The notes beneath the pieces are model-generated. The model did no database searches and had not been told where the DNA came from. It saw only the letters and a list, made by a program, of their open reading frames with translations. From NCBI RefSeq assembly GCF_036647415.1, contig NZ_JAVXKG010000018.1, positions 1 to 64,000 of the forward strand: a DNA stretch of 64,000 bases. The letters are read 5' to 3'. This document shows, in pieces, positions 43,395 through 52,055 of this stretch. Position 1 is the first letter of the stretch; each line of letters begins with the position of its first letter. The stretch is from Empedobacter sp036647415 (lineage in GTDB: Bacteria > Bacteroidota > Bacteroidia > Flavobacteriales > Weeksellaceae). The translations under genes were made by a program, and so were the position numbers.

Positions 43395-44120
43395 TTAATT
43401 ATTTTCTTTTTTTAATAAATAATGAATAACCGTTTCTGCTGCATAAAGTCCAAAAAGAGCGGGCATCCAAGAATTTGTTCCGTAAAAAGATTTCTTATAA
43501 TTTTTTCCATCCGTCAATTTTACAGCAGTTTCATCTGTTTCTTCTGTCGAAAAAACAGCTTTGAAACCTTTGGATATTTTTTCTTTTTTCAAACGTTTTC
43601 TGATATTTTTGGCCAGCGGACAAACCGATGTTTTCGAAATATCACGAACCAAAACTTTAGAAACTTGCATTTTTCCACCAGCTCCCATGCTGCTCACAAC
43701 TTTTACTTTTTTGCGTTTTGCAGCGATAATCAAATTGAGTTTTGGTGTTAATGAATCGATACAATCCATCACATAATCAAATTCTTTTGTCACGATTTCT
43801 GTTGTACGTTCTGGACTTAGAAATTCATTGATGCGTGTTAATTGTAACTCAGGATTAATGTCCATCAAACGATCTCCCACAACATCTACTTTGTGTTGAC
43901 CAACGGTAGAATGTAAAGCAGGTAATTGACGATTAACATTTGTTATATCTACAGTGTCACCATCTACAATAGTCATTTTTCCTACTCCCGCACGTGCAAT
44001 AAATTCTGCTGCAAAAGAGCCAACACCACCTAAACCAACCACTAAAATGTGTGCATTTTTAAGTTTTTCTAAACCTTCTTCCTTGAAAATTAATTCAGCT
44101 CTTTCTTGCCAAACTGCCAT
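43395..44120 (-). CDS. tcdA: tRNA threonylcarbamoyladenosine dehydratase (ThiF/E1-like)
   Basis: A 241-residue E1-like adenylating enzyme that cyclises t6A37 in tRNA to ct6A. Motifs: VVGLGGVGSFAAEFIARAG (nucleotide loop, ~27-45), VDGDTVDITNVNRQLPAL, MDCIDSLTPK, and the Cys-containing KTSVCPLAKNIRKRLKKE. The size and this last motif fit TcdA rather than ThiF/MoeB. Adjacent to a TatD-like gene and a TPR-like gene. Confidence 0.92.
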   Translation of the reverse strand: MAVWQERAELIFKEEGLEKLKNAHILVVGLGGVGSFAAEFIARAGVGKMTIVDGDTVDITNVNRQLPALHSTVGQHKVDVVGDRLMDINPELQLTRINEFLSPERTTEIVTKEFDYVMDCIDSLTPKLNLIIAAKRKKVKVVSSMGAGGKMQVSKVLVRDISKTSVCPLAKNIRKRLKKEKISKGFKAVFSTEETDETAVKLTDGKNYKKSFYGTNSWMPALFGLYAAETVIHYLLKKENN

Positions 44121-44132
44121 TTTTTTATTTTT

Positions 44133-44789
44133 TTATTTGTGAACTTCATATCCAAAAATTGTTTTCCAATTTCGGGCTTGTTGAAGTTGTAATTCTTCTA
44201 TTGTTATATTTCTTATTTCGGCTGCAAATTGATAAATTTCTTTTATCGGAATTTCGCTTGCGTCATTTTCCAGAAAAAACTGATTTGCCGAAAGTTTTGC
44301 AAATATAATTTGTAAGTTTTTGTTATAAAGAAGATTTTTACCAAAAGATGCAAAACAATTTTGCGCAATAATTTGATTAAGTATTTGTTCATTTTTATTA
44401 AATCCATGAAAAATAAACGGAATCGTAAGATTTAATTTTTTTCGAATATGTAATATTTCTTGATAAGCTCGCACAGAATGTATAATTACAGGTATTTTAT
44501 TTTCTTCTGCAATCTTTATTTGTTTCTCAAAAACATCAATTTGTAAATTAAAATCTGTTTCACATAATTTATCTAATCCGATTTCACCAATTGCTAAGCA
44601 ACTTTTATTATGAATATTTTGATTGATAATTTCTATTTCTTCTTCTATTGATAAGATATTGATGTAAGCTGGATGAATACCAATAGAAAATAGTTTTGCA
44701 TCAAAATTCATCTCTTTCGGAAATTGATTATATAAATCCAAAATATCTGATTGATGAGCTAAATGATGCGTATGTGTGTTGAGAAACAT
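44133..44789 (-). CDS. TatD-family metal-dependent hydrolase
   Basis: A 218-residue TIM-barrel hydrolase of the TatD family (DNase/amidohydrolase). MFLNTHTHH gives the HxH pair, FSIGIHPAY the typical G-I-H-P, AIGEIGLDK the catalytic Glu, PVIIHSVRA and FIFHGF the metal histidines, and NDASEIPI the final Asp (ENDASE, where most have E-T-D). It is shorter than E. coli TatD (~260). Co-directional with tcdA, 12 bases apart. Confidence 0.85.
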   Translation of the reverse strand: MFLNTHTHHLAHQSDILDLYNQFPKEMNFDAKLFSIGIHPAYINILSIEEEIEIINQNIHNKSCLAIGEIGLDKLCETDFNLQIDVFEKQIKIAEENKIPVIIHSVRAYQEILHIRKKLNLTIPFIFHGFNKNEQILNQIIAQNCFASFGKNLLYNKNLQIIFAKLSANQFFLENDASEIPIKEIYQFAAEIRNITIEELQLQQARNWKTIFGYEVHK

Positions 44790-44876
44790 ACATCAAATTT
44801 AATCTATTTTCTTGAACTTAGGAAGTTGTAAAAGGGAATGAATTTTGCGTTGAATTAAATCATTAAAAAAATCAAA

Positions 44877-45317
44877 ATGTCAGAAAGAATCAATATTAAA
44901 AAACTAGAACCAAAAGCGTATGAAGCGATGTTTGGTTTAGAAAAATATTTATCAACTTCAAAATTAAGCAAAACAATATTAGAGTTAATTAAAATTAGAG
45001 CTTCACAAATCAATGGTTGTGCGTATTGTATTGATATGCATACACAAGAAGCAATAAAACATGGTGAAAATCCACGTCGAATTTTTGCAGTTAGTGCTTG
45101 GTGGGAATCTCCTTTGTTTGACGAAAAAGAGCAAGTTGTACTAAAAATGACTGAAGAAGTCACATTAGTTGCTGATAAAGGATTGACAACTAAAACTTAT
45201 GATTTGGCAAAAACAATTTTTGATGACAACGAAATTGCACAAATTATTATGCAAATTGCAATAATTAATACTTGGAATAGAATAGCTGTTTCTACTCGTA
45301 TGATTCACGAAATATAA
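44877..45317 (+). CDS. AhpD-like / carboxymuconolactone decarboxylase family protein
   Basis: A 146-residue helical protein with the peroxidatic motif CAYCIDMHTQEAIKHGE (~48-64): CxxC followed by xxH as in AhpD-type alkylhydroperoxidases. Likely reduces peroxides or handles quinone/carbonyl stress. One base separates it from the MFS transporter gene, so both are probably co-expressed. Confidence 0.88.
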   Translation: MSERINIKKLEPKAYEAMFGLEKYLSTSKLSKTILELIKIRASQINGCAYCIDMHTQEAIKHGENPRRIFAVSAWWESPLFDEKEQVVLKMTEEVTLVADKGLTTKTYDLAKTIFDDNEIAQIIMQIAIINTWNRIAVSTRMIHEI

Positions 45318-45318
45318 G

Positions 45319-46725
45319 ATGAATTCTACAAATAATATAGATGAAAGAATGCTAAAATATTTGCCATGGCTAGGTGCTATGGCAATTTTTATGCAAGCTT
45401 TAGATGGTACAATTTTAAACACATCTTTACCCACAATAGCATTAGAATTGGGTAAATCTCCATTAGAAATGCAATCTATAATTGTAGCTTATACTTTGAC
45501 GGTTGCTTTACTTATTCCGCTTAGTGGTTGGCTTTCGGATAAATATGGTACGAAAAAAGTGTTTCAATCTGCGATATTAATTTTTACATTAGGCTCAGTA
45601 TTTTGTGCATTTGCAACAACTTTACCAGCTTTGGTAATTTCTAGAATTGTACAAGCTGTTGGAGGATCTATGATGGTGCCAGTGGTTCGTTTAGCAATTT
45701 TATATGCATATCCCAAAAAAGAACTTTTAAAAGTAATTAACTTTATCACCATTCCAGGATTAATAGGACCTTTACTTGGACCAAGTTTAGGTGGTGTTTT
45801 AGTAGAAACGCTATCTTGGCATTGGATTTTTTTGGTAAATATACCGTTTGGAATAATTGCTCTTTGGATGACAACTTTTGCGATACCAGATTATAAACAT
45901 CCTGTTTTTAAATTTGACATCAAAGGATTGATTCTTTTTAGTGGAGGAATTACCGTATTAACTTTGGTGATGGAGTTAACTTCCTCTCGTGTTATAAATT
46001 CTACAACAATTCTTTTATTATTAATTGTTTCTGTCTTTTTGATATTCCTTTATATCTATCATGCAAAACGAAAAAGTCATCCTTTAATAGATTTAAATTT
46101 ATTTAAAATCAGAACGCTTAAAATTGGAATAATTGGTAACCTAATTACACGTTTAGGAATTGGAGGAATGCCTTTTCTTATTCCACTTTTATTGCAAGTT
46201 GGTTACGGATATTCGGCTACAATAGCAGGATTAATAATGATTCCGTCAGCAGCTAGTAATATTTTTGCAAAATCATTTGCAGTTCCTATTGTGAATAAAT
46301 TTGGTTATCGAGATACATTAATTGGTAACACACTTATTTTAGGAATATTAATATGTCTATTTTATTTTCTAAAATCAGAAGCACCAATTTATTACATTCT
46401 ACCTTTATTGGTTGTACATGGATTTTTTAGTTCGATACAATTTACTGCGATGAATACGCTTTCGTTGGCAGATTTGGATGAAAAAACGTCAAGTGAAGGA
46501 AATAGCTTGTTATCAGTAACGCAACAATTATCGTTAACATTTGGAATTTCTATGGCAGCTCTTATTTTAGGAATTTTTAGAGAAGCAACAGTTTTAACAA
46601 ATGGAGTAGAAGTACAAGCATTTCGTTATTCGTTTTTAGCTTTAGGATTTCTAACAATTTTATCAACCTATATCTTTTTCCAATTGAAAGATACCGATGG
46701 ACAAGCAATGGCAGGTAGGAAATAG
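45319..46725 (+). CDS. MFS drug-efflux transporter, DHA2 (14-helix) type
   Basis: A 468-residue membrane transporter with about 14 helices. Motif A is GWLSDKYGTKKVFQ (~65-78), motif C is IPGLIGPLLGPSLGGVLVETL, and the start ALDGTILNTSLPTIALEL is typical of EmrB/MdtD/QacA-like exporters. Coupled with an AhpD-like gene, suggesting a joint response to toxic electrophiles or oxidants. Substrate unknown. Confidence 0.93.
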   Translation: MNSTNNIDERMLKYLPWLGAMAIFMQALDGTILNTSLPTIALELGKSPLEMQSIIVAYTLTVALLIPLSGWLSDKYGTKKVFQSAILIFTLGSVFCAFATTLPALVISRIVQAVGGSMMVPVVRLAILYAYPKKELLKVINFITIPGLIGPLLGPSLGGVLVETLSWHWIFLVNIPFGIIALWMTTFAIPDYKHPVFKFDIKGLILFSGGITVLTLVMELTSSRVINSTTILLLLIVSVFLIFLYIYHAKRKSHPLIDLNLFKIRTLKIGIIGNLITRLGIGGMPFLIPLLLQVGYGYSATIAGLIMIPSAASNIFAKSFAVPIVNKFGYRDTLIGNTLILGILICLFYFLKSEAPIYYILPLLVVHGFFSSIQFTAMNTLSLADLDEKTSSEGNSLLSVTQQLSLTFGISMAALILGIFREATVLTNGVEVQAFRYSFLALGFLTILSTYIFFQLKDTDGQAMAGRK

Positions 46726-46730
46726 AGAAT

Positions 46731-46764
46731 AAAAAAAAACTCTACATTTAGAGATTTTTTCGTT
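46731..46764. terminator. Terminator after MFS gene, twin of 48413-48446
   Basis: A long A-run, then CTCTACATTTAGAG and TTTTTTCG. Stem ACTCTA/TAGAGT-like with a short loop. Nearly identical in sequence to the terminator at 48413, sharing the AGAGATTTTTTCGTTT end. Confidence 0.85.
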
Positions 46765-46773
46765 TGAAATTTA

Positions 46774-47313
46774 TTAAAGACTGAAATATTTATTATTATA
46801 TATTTTTTTCCATTCATCTTTATTTTGATTTCTTACAGATGGATGAATTAATACTTCATATTCATTATATTCTTTGTAATATTTTTTGAATAATTTATGA
46901 GTTTTTGTTTTTCCAAGAAGTATAATTTTATTCGATTTATTTAAGAAAAATTCGTTGTATTTCTTATATTCCCTAAGAGTAGTATCTAAATTATCTTTGG
47001 GAATGTTATTTAGAAGTTCATATGATATATTAAGAAAACAGATTCCATTTTGTAAAAGTTCTATAAAAAAATCTTCAGTTTTTTTCTTTTCTTCTATCAA
47101 TTTATAAATAAAATTACTATCGTAACCTAAAGCATTTAAAACATACTTTCCAGAACAATTATATTGTAAAAGTTGAGTGAAATCATTTTTACAAAAGGCT
47201 ATTCCACTTGCATTTTCTGGATAAATATCTTGACCAATAATACAAAATTTAAGATTTGAAACTTTGTCTAGTTCATTTAAGTATTTTTCTTGTTGTTTGT
47301 TAGGGAAATTCAT
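46774..47313 (-). CDS. Divergent uracil-DNA glycosylase-superfamily protein
   Basis: A 179-residue soluble protein. FCIIGQDIYPENASGIAFC (28-46) matches the UDG family 1 motif GQDPYHxxxxxxGLAFS, keeping the catalytic Asp but replacing the His after Tyr by Pro. GICFLNISYELL follows like the LLLNTVLT segment, and VLIHPSVRNQNKDEW is like the HPSPL motif. It is shorter than UNG (~220). Either a DNA glycosylase with altered specificity or a non-catalytic UDG-fold protein. Two bases after the WG-repeat gene. Confidence 0.65.
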   Translation of the reverse strand: MNFPNKQQEKYLNELDKVSNLKFCIIGQDIYPENASGIAFCKNDFTQLLQYNCSGKYVLNALGYDSNFIYKLIEEKKKTEDFFIELLQNGICFLNISYELLNNIPKDNLDTTLREYKKYNEFFLNKSNKIILLGKTKTHKLFKKYYKEYNEYEVLIHPSVRNQNKDEWKKIYNNKYFSL

Positions 47314-47315
47314 TT

Positions 47316-48332
47316 TTAATTATAAATAGGACATTTTTTATTATCGAAATTTACACAATTCAATTCTTTGTCAATATAGAAAAAGTTTTCATCATCTAAT
47401 AACAGTTTAGCGTATTCATCATTATTGTACATAAATTGAGTAATTTCTTTAAATATTGGTTGAAAGATTACATCTCCTTTATAATTAATTATACCCCATG
47501 TTCTATTATAATTTGATATTTTTTCAATTTTTATGTAGTTGTCATGAAATTGAATACTATATAAATCGTCAAAAAATGCTTTAGTTTTACCAATACTATC
47601 TATAAAAATATATCTTGTTTTATTATTACCTATATATTTTTCTGCAATAGCATATTCAGATTGATTACGGAAGTAAATAGTTTCATTATTTTCTCCTTTG
47701 TATAATAATTTTCCTTTTGTATTAAATAAAATAGGATAACTTCCCATTGTACCAATATTTTGTCTTTTTATAACATTGTTATTTAAATCTTTTGTAACAA
47801 GATCGTATCCAAAAGAGTTCCAGTTTTTTGAATGTACAACTATAAAATCTTTTATAGCCATATCTCCTTTTTCAAATTTAGGTTCTAATACTAATTTTCC
47901 ATTAATACTTAAGTATCCTATTTTGCCATCTTTTAAAATTTGAATAATATCTGAATTGTATGAAAGTACGTTATCGAATTTTATATTTCCAATTTTGACT
48001 CCATTTCTATTTGTGAGATAGAAACTAGTATCCGAAACTAAAAAACGATCATTTTCTAAATAAAGAATTTTTTTATATTTAAAAGGTATTTTTACGTTGT
48101 TTAACGTATCAATTAATCCATATAAATTTTCTTTTTTTGAAATAAAAAATCCATCTCGATATTCTTTAATATCATTGTAGATAGCAGGGATGTTTTCATT
48201 ATTTGTAACAAGGTTTTTAATCCCATATTTAATTCCATTTTGAGTGAAAATGGAATATTTTTCATATTTATTTTCTTGTGAATAAGATTTAATAATTATA
48301 AAGAATGATAAGAACAATAATTTTATTTTCAT
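47316..48332 (-). CDS. Secreted WG-repeat protein
   Basis: A 338-residue exported protein from the ATG at 48332 (signal MKIKLLFLSFFIIIKSYSQ); an upstream in-frame ATG would add seven residues. The body has repeated units of the WG type: GIKYGIKNL, NLYGLIDTLNNVKIPFKYKK, KIGYLSINGKLVLEPKF and TWGIINYKGDVIFQPIF. These units form beta-structured surface domains. It is co-transcribed with the UDG-like gene that follows, an odd pairing. Confidence 0.82.
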   Translation of the reverse strand: MKIKLLFLSFFIIIKSYSQENKYEKYSIFTQNGIKYGIKNLVTNNENIPAIYNDIKEYRDGFFISKKENLYGLIDTLNNVKIPFKYKKILYLENDRFLVSDTSFYLTNRNGVKIGNIKFDNVLSYNSDIIQILKDGKIGYLSINGKLVLEPKFEKGDMAIKDFIVVHSKNWNSFGYDLVTKDLNNNVIKRQNIGTMGSYPILFNTKGKLLYKGENNETIYFRNQSEYAIAEKYIGNNKTRYIFIDSIGKTKAFFDDLYSIQFHDNYIKIEKISNYNRTWGIINYKGDVIFQPIFKEITQFMYNNDEYAKLLLDDENFFYIDKELNCVNFDNKKCPIYN

Positions 48333-48412
48333 TGGATAAATATTTATATGCACAAAGTAATTATAAGAAAATTAAGAAAAATACGGTTTTCCATAATTAG
48401 TTTATAAATCAT

Positions 48413-48446
48413 AAAAAAATCTCTACATGTAGAGATTTTTTCGTTT
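48413..48446 (-). terminator. ansA terminator, twin of 46731-46764
   Basis: A perfect palindrome (AAAAAATCTCTACATG and its complement) followed by TTTTTTCGTTTT-like flanks. It terminates ansA transcription and shares its core and the TCGTTT end with 46731-46764. Confidence 0.88.
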
Positions 48447-48460
48447 TATGAATATTTTAT

Positions 48461-49501
48461 TTAATTAGTATAAAAATGATGACGAAGTTCGCCTTTCAGA
48501 TTTGATTCATATTGTAGACGGAAATCTTCTTTCGATAAATTTTGTCCCAACAAATAAATTGCTTTTGTAATAGCACCTTCCATAGTCAAATCAAAGCTAG
48601 AAATAGCCCCCATTTTAAGTAAAGCATCACTTGTTGCGTAACGTCCAATTTCTACCATTCCACCTGCACACTGTGTATTAATAATTAAATGAATACCATT
48701 ATTTACTTTTTCTTCTAACAAATCAATAAACCATTGGTCTGTAAAAATATTTCCTGTACCAAATGCTTCAATAATAATAGCTTTCATGTTTGGTGCATTC
48801 AAAACACTTTCAATCACAACACGATTCATGCCTGGGAAAATTTTAAGTAAACCAATATCAGTATTAAAATTTTTGTTGATTGTAAGTTTTCCGTTAATTT
48901 CTTTTTTCCATAACAAATCTTCTTTCACTTCGAGATGAACACCAGAAACTGCCATTACTGGATAGTTTGGCGACTCAAAAGCATCAAAGTTTTCGGCATT
49001 TATTTTTGTAGCACGATTGGCACGAAATAATTTATATTCAAAATAGATACAAACTTCTTGTATTATTGGTTTGTCATCTTTACGAAGCGAAGCTAACTGA
49101 ATAGAAGTAATCAAATTTTCTTTTGCATCAGTTCGTAAATCTCCAATAGGTAGTTGCGAACCCGTAAAAATTACAGGTTTCTCCAAATTATCTAGCATAA
49201 AACTTAGTGCAGATGCAGTATAAGCCATTGTATCTGTTCCGTGTAAAACCACAAAACCATCATAGTTTTCATAATTTACTTCTATTGTTTCGGCGATATT
49301 TACCCAATATTCAGGTTTCATATCAGAAGAATCAATTGGTGTTTCAAAACTATGATAATCAAACAAACAATCTAATAAAGCTAATTCTGGTATTTGTTTT
49401 AAGAGATTGTCAAAATTGAAAGGTTTTAGAGATTGATCACCATAATCTTTGGCCATACCAATTGTTCCTCCTGTATAAATCAATAAAATTTTTGTTTGCA
49501 T
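48461..49501 (-). CDS. ansA: Type I (cytosolic) L-asparaginase
   Basis: A 346-residue asparaginase. The two threonine nucleophile motifs are LIYTGGTIGMA (~6-16) and VVLHGTDTMAYTA (~83-95); GSQLPIGDLRTDAKENL is also conserved. No signal peptide, so the cytosolic type I form with high Km, hydrolysing asparagine to aspartate and ammonia. Divergent from the next gene. Confidence 0.95.
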   Translation of the reverse strand: MQTKILLIYTGGTIGMAKDYGDQSLKPFNFDNLLKQIPELALLDCLFDYHSFETPIDSSDMKPEYWVNIAETIEVNYENYDGFVVLHGTDTMAYTASALSFMLDNLEKPVIFTGSQLPIGDLRTDAKENLITSIQLASLRKDDKPIIQEVCIYFEYKLFRANRATKINAENFDAFESPNYPVMAVSGVHLEVKEDLLWKKEINGKLTINKNFNTDIGLLKIFPGMNRVVIESVLNAPNMKAIIIEAFGTGNIFTDQWFIDLLEEKVNNGIHLIINTQCAGGMVEIGRYATSDALLKMGAISSFDLTMEGAITKAIYLLGQNLSKEDFRLQYESNLKGELRHHFYTN

Positions 49502-49570
49502 ACGTCTTGATTAAATTATTGCTAAAATTAGAAATTAAAAAAAAGCTACACAACTACTTTTTAAATCTAG

Positions 49571-49578
49571 TATTTTTG
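49571..49578 (+). promoter_or_regulatory. Candidate promoter (-7 box)
   Basis: TATTTTTG, a perfect -7 box, 49 bases before the start at 49627, in the divergent gap with ansA. Confidence 0.4.
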
Positions 49579-49626
49579 CTAAATTGATAAGAGAATAGAA
49601 AGCTATAATTTTAAAATAAAAATGCA

Positions 49627-50460
49627 ATGAAAAATATATTTTTAGTCCTAACACTTTTAACTGCCGGTTTTGTAAATGCACAAAATGATGATGGATTATT
49701 TGAGGTAGAATATGAAATGAATGGTCAACAATTAAAATCATTTGCTTTTACAACTGCTAATTGTTCGTCGACTATTATTTATAAATCATGGGAAAATTGG
49801 GTGTCAAACAAAGAAGGTTCGTCTGGATTTTTAAAGAAACATGAAGCCAATAATGTGAAGTTTAAAAACTCGGACGATGTTTACAAATCTATCATAAGTT
49901 TGGTTGAAGAAGAAGGCGGAAAAACGACAATTATTAATAGTTTAACCGATCAAAATGGAATGCAGTTTACAAGTTCTTCAGCAGAGTTTAATGAAATATA
50001 TAATCGTTTGCAAGATTTTGGTTATCAAACAAAACAAGCTTGTGTAAGAAATGATTTGAAGTTAGCAAACGAAAATATGATTAAGCTAACGAAAGAAAAT
50101 GCAGATGCTCAATTAAAAAAGGGAACATCAATCAAATCATATTTAAAAAATAATAATGCATTGCTTAAACTAGAAAATAAAAAACAATTGTTGGGTGATA
50201 AATTAGATTTGGTCGTAAATCAGCTCGAAAGAGCATCGGATGATAAAGCGATTGATGGTTTGATGAAGAAGAAAATGAAAACAGAAAATTCGTTGCGATC
50301 TATCGAAGATCAGGTTGTTTCGTTAAATACAAAAATACAAACAGCAGAAGATAACGATAAAGGTTTGGATGCAAAAATTAATCAATTAACAGCTCAAATT
50401 CAGCAACAAAGATTGATTTCAGAAAATTTAAAAAATAAATATTCATCAATTGCACGATAA
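49627..50460 (+). CDS. Secreted coiled-coil protein, function unknown
   Basis: A 277-residue exported protein (signal MKNIFLVLTLLTAGFVNAQ). Residues 25-150 are mixed and include two cysteines (TTANCSS, KQACVR); residues 150-275 form a long coiled coil with Lys/Asp/Gln heptads. Not recognised as a known family. 62 bases upstream of a LysM protein gene, probably expressed separately. Confidence 0.6.
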   Translation: MKNIFLVLTLLTAGFVNAQNDDGLFEVEYEMNGQQLKSFAFTTANCSSTIIYKSWENWVSNKEGSSGFLKKHEANNVKFKNSDDVYKSIISLVEEEGGKTTIINSLTDQNGMQFTSSSAEFNEIYNRLQDFGYQTKQACVRNDLKLANENMIKLTKENADAQLKKGTSIKSYLKNNNALLKLENKKQLLGDKLDLVVNQLERASDDKAIDGLMKKKMKTENSLRSIEDQVVSLNTKIQTAEDNDKGLDAKINQLTAQIQQQRLISENLKNKYSSIAR

Positions 50461-50522
50461 TTGATTCATTAATATTATATTTACTTATATAACAACTTAA
50501 AAAATTATTAAATCAACTCACT

Positions 50523-50978
50523 ATGGGATTATTTTCATTTATTAAAAATGCCGGAGAAAAATTATTCGGTGGAGCAGACACTCCAGAAGAAAAAGCAGCA
50601 AAAGTAAAAGATCATGTTGCTAAACAAGGATTCGATTTATCTGGTGTAACTTTTTCTGCAGACGGAGAAAAAATTGTAGTTGCTGGTCAAGCATTAAATA
50701 TTGACGAAAAACAAAAAATCTTAGCTACGGCAGGTAACGTAGAAGGAGTAGAGTCTGTAGAGGATCAATTAACTTTGAAAACTCCATTAACTATTGAAAT
50801 TCCAGACATTTCTAAAACAATGTATACTGTAAAAAGTGGGGATTCTTTATCTAAAATTGCGAAAGAAGTTTATGGAGATCCAATGCAATACCCAAAAATT
50901 TTCGAGGCAAATAAGCCAATGTTGAAACACGAAGATAAAATTTATCCGGGACAAGTATTATATATCCCTCAGGGTTAA
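50523..50978 (+). CDS. BON-LysM protein, Kbp/YgaU-like
   Basis: A 151-residue protein with an N-terminal BON-like domain (DHVAKQGFDLSGVTFSADGE...VEGVESVEDQLTL, ~28-82) and a C-terminal LysM (YTVKSGDSLSKIAKEVYGD...NKPMLKHEDKIYPGQVLYIPQ, ~101-150). The E. coli homologue Kbp binds potassium. It has no signal peptide, so it is probably cytoplasmic like Kbp. The Na+/H+ antiporter gene two genes on fits an ion-homeostasis theme (inference). Confidence 0.88.
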   Translation: MGLFSFIKNAGEKLFGGADTPEEKAAKVKDHVAKQGFDLSGVTFSADGEKIVVAGQALNIDEKQKILATAGNVEGVESVEDQLTLKTPLTIEIPDISKTMYTVKSGDSLSKIAKEVYGDPMQYPKIFEANKPMLKHEDKIYPGQVLYIPQG

Positions 50979-51004
50979 TACAATATAAGAAATTTAAATA
51001 CGTT

Positions 51005-51045
51005 AAAACTCCTACTTAGTTATCTAATTAGGAGTTTTTTATTTT
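51005..51045 (+). terminator. Terminator after the LysM gene
   Basis: AAAACTCCTA (51005-51014) pairs with TAGGAGTTTT (51029-51038), then a T-run. Confidence 0.88.
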
Positions 51046-51124
51046 TAAGCATGGTTTTTGAGGATAAATGAGTTCAATAAAAAAATAATAACATATATTC
51101 GTATAACTGAAATACAAAATAATT

Positions 51125-51967
51125 ATGAAATTTACAATTTTGCCGGTAGCGGTTATCGCTGCTTCAACTTTATTTAGTTGTGTGAGTCAGAAGAAGTATG
51201 ATGAATTACAAAATAAATTCAATTCAGCTTATTCAGAAAATCAAGGATGTCAAACAGAATTGGCTGTTGCAAAAGCTAAATTAGCTAATTTCGAAAGCAA
51301 CCAAGGTCAATATGAAAACACAGTTCAGAGCGAAAGAAATCAAATTAAGCAATTACAAGAGCAATTAAAGAATTGTATTAATGGTGGTACTAAAAATGTT
51401 TCTGAATTAGTTAAAGAAATCAACGAATCAAACAAATACATCAAACATTTAGTAAATGCAAAAAGCAAATCTGATAGTTTGAATATGGTTTTAACAAACA
51501 ACTTAACGCGTTCTTTATCAAGCGAAGAAACAAAAGATGTTGATGTTAAAGTCTTAAAAGGTGTAGTTTATATCTCTTTAGCAGACAATATGTTATACAA
51601 ATCTGGTAGCTACGAAATTTCTCCTGCTGCTGGAGAAACATTAAGTAAAATTGCTAAAATTATTAACGATTATAGAGATTACGATGTTTTAATTGAAGGT
51701 AACACAGATAATGTGCCAATTTCTAAACCAAATATCCGTAATAACTGGGATTTATCGGCTTTAAGAGCATCTTCTGTTGTACAAGCATTACAAAACCAAT
51801 ATGGTGTAGATCCTAAGCGTATGACTGCTGGAGGACGTGGAGAATTCAACCCATTAACTACAAATGCTACGCCTGATGGAAAATCTAAAAACAGACGTAC
51901 ACAAATTATTATCTTACCTAAATTAGATCAATTTATGGATTTAATTGGGCAAGCTCCAAAAAATTAA
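51125..51967 (+). CDS. OmpA-family lipoprotein
   Basis: A 280-residue envelope protein. N-terminal lipoprotein signal ends LFSCVSQKKY (Cys at 19). A coiled-coil stretch (~25-120) leads to a C-terminal OmpA peptidoglycan-binding domain (~145-265) with VLIEGNTDNVPISKP, LSALRASSVVQAL, AGGRGEFNP and SKNRRTQIII. It anchors the outer membrane to the cell wall. Transcribed alone. Confidence 0.93.
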   Translation: MKFTILPVAVIAASTLFSCVSQKKYDELQNKFNSAYSENQGCQTELAVAKAKLANFESNQGQYENTVQSERNQIKQLQEQLKNCINGGTKNVSELVKEINESNKYIKHLVNAKSKSDSLNMVLTNNLTRSLSSEETKDVDVKVLKGVVYISLADNMLYKSGSYEISPAAGETLSKIAKIINDYRDYDVLIEGNTDNVPISKPNIRNNWDLSALRASSVVQALQNQYGVDPKRMTAGGRGEFNPLTTNATPDGKSKNRRTQIIILPKLDQFMDLIGQAPKN

Positions 51968-51994
51968 TTTGATAAAAAAATAAAATTAGAGTAT

Positions 51995-52025
51995 AAAGAG
52001 CCACTGAAAAGTGGCTCTTTTTTTG
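51995..52025 (+). terminator. Terminator after the OmpA-like gene
   Basis: AAAGAGCCACT (51995-52005), GAAA tetraloop, AGTGGCTCTTT (52010-52020), then T-run. Strong. Confidence 0.93.
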
Positions 52026-52055
52026 TATCTTTTTCAAAATTTTTAATCTATACCA

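Noticed and set aside
46774..48332. Insertion sequence between the twin terminators
   Set aside because: No transposase, inverted ends or target duplication beyond the terminator similarity; only a possible insertion or duplication event is noted.
48461..49501. Glutamyl-tRNA amidotransferase subunit D (gatD) as identity of ansA
   Set aside because: No N-terminal GatD extension and length fits type I asparaginase.
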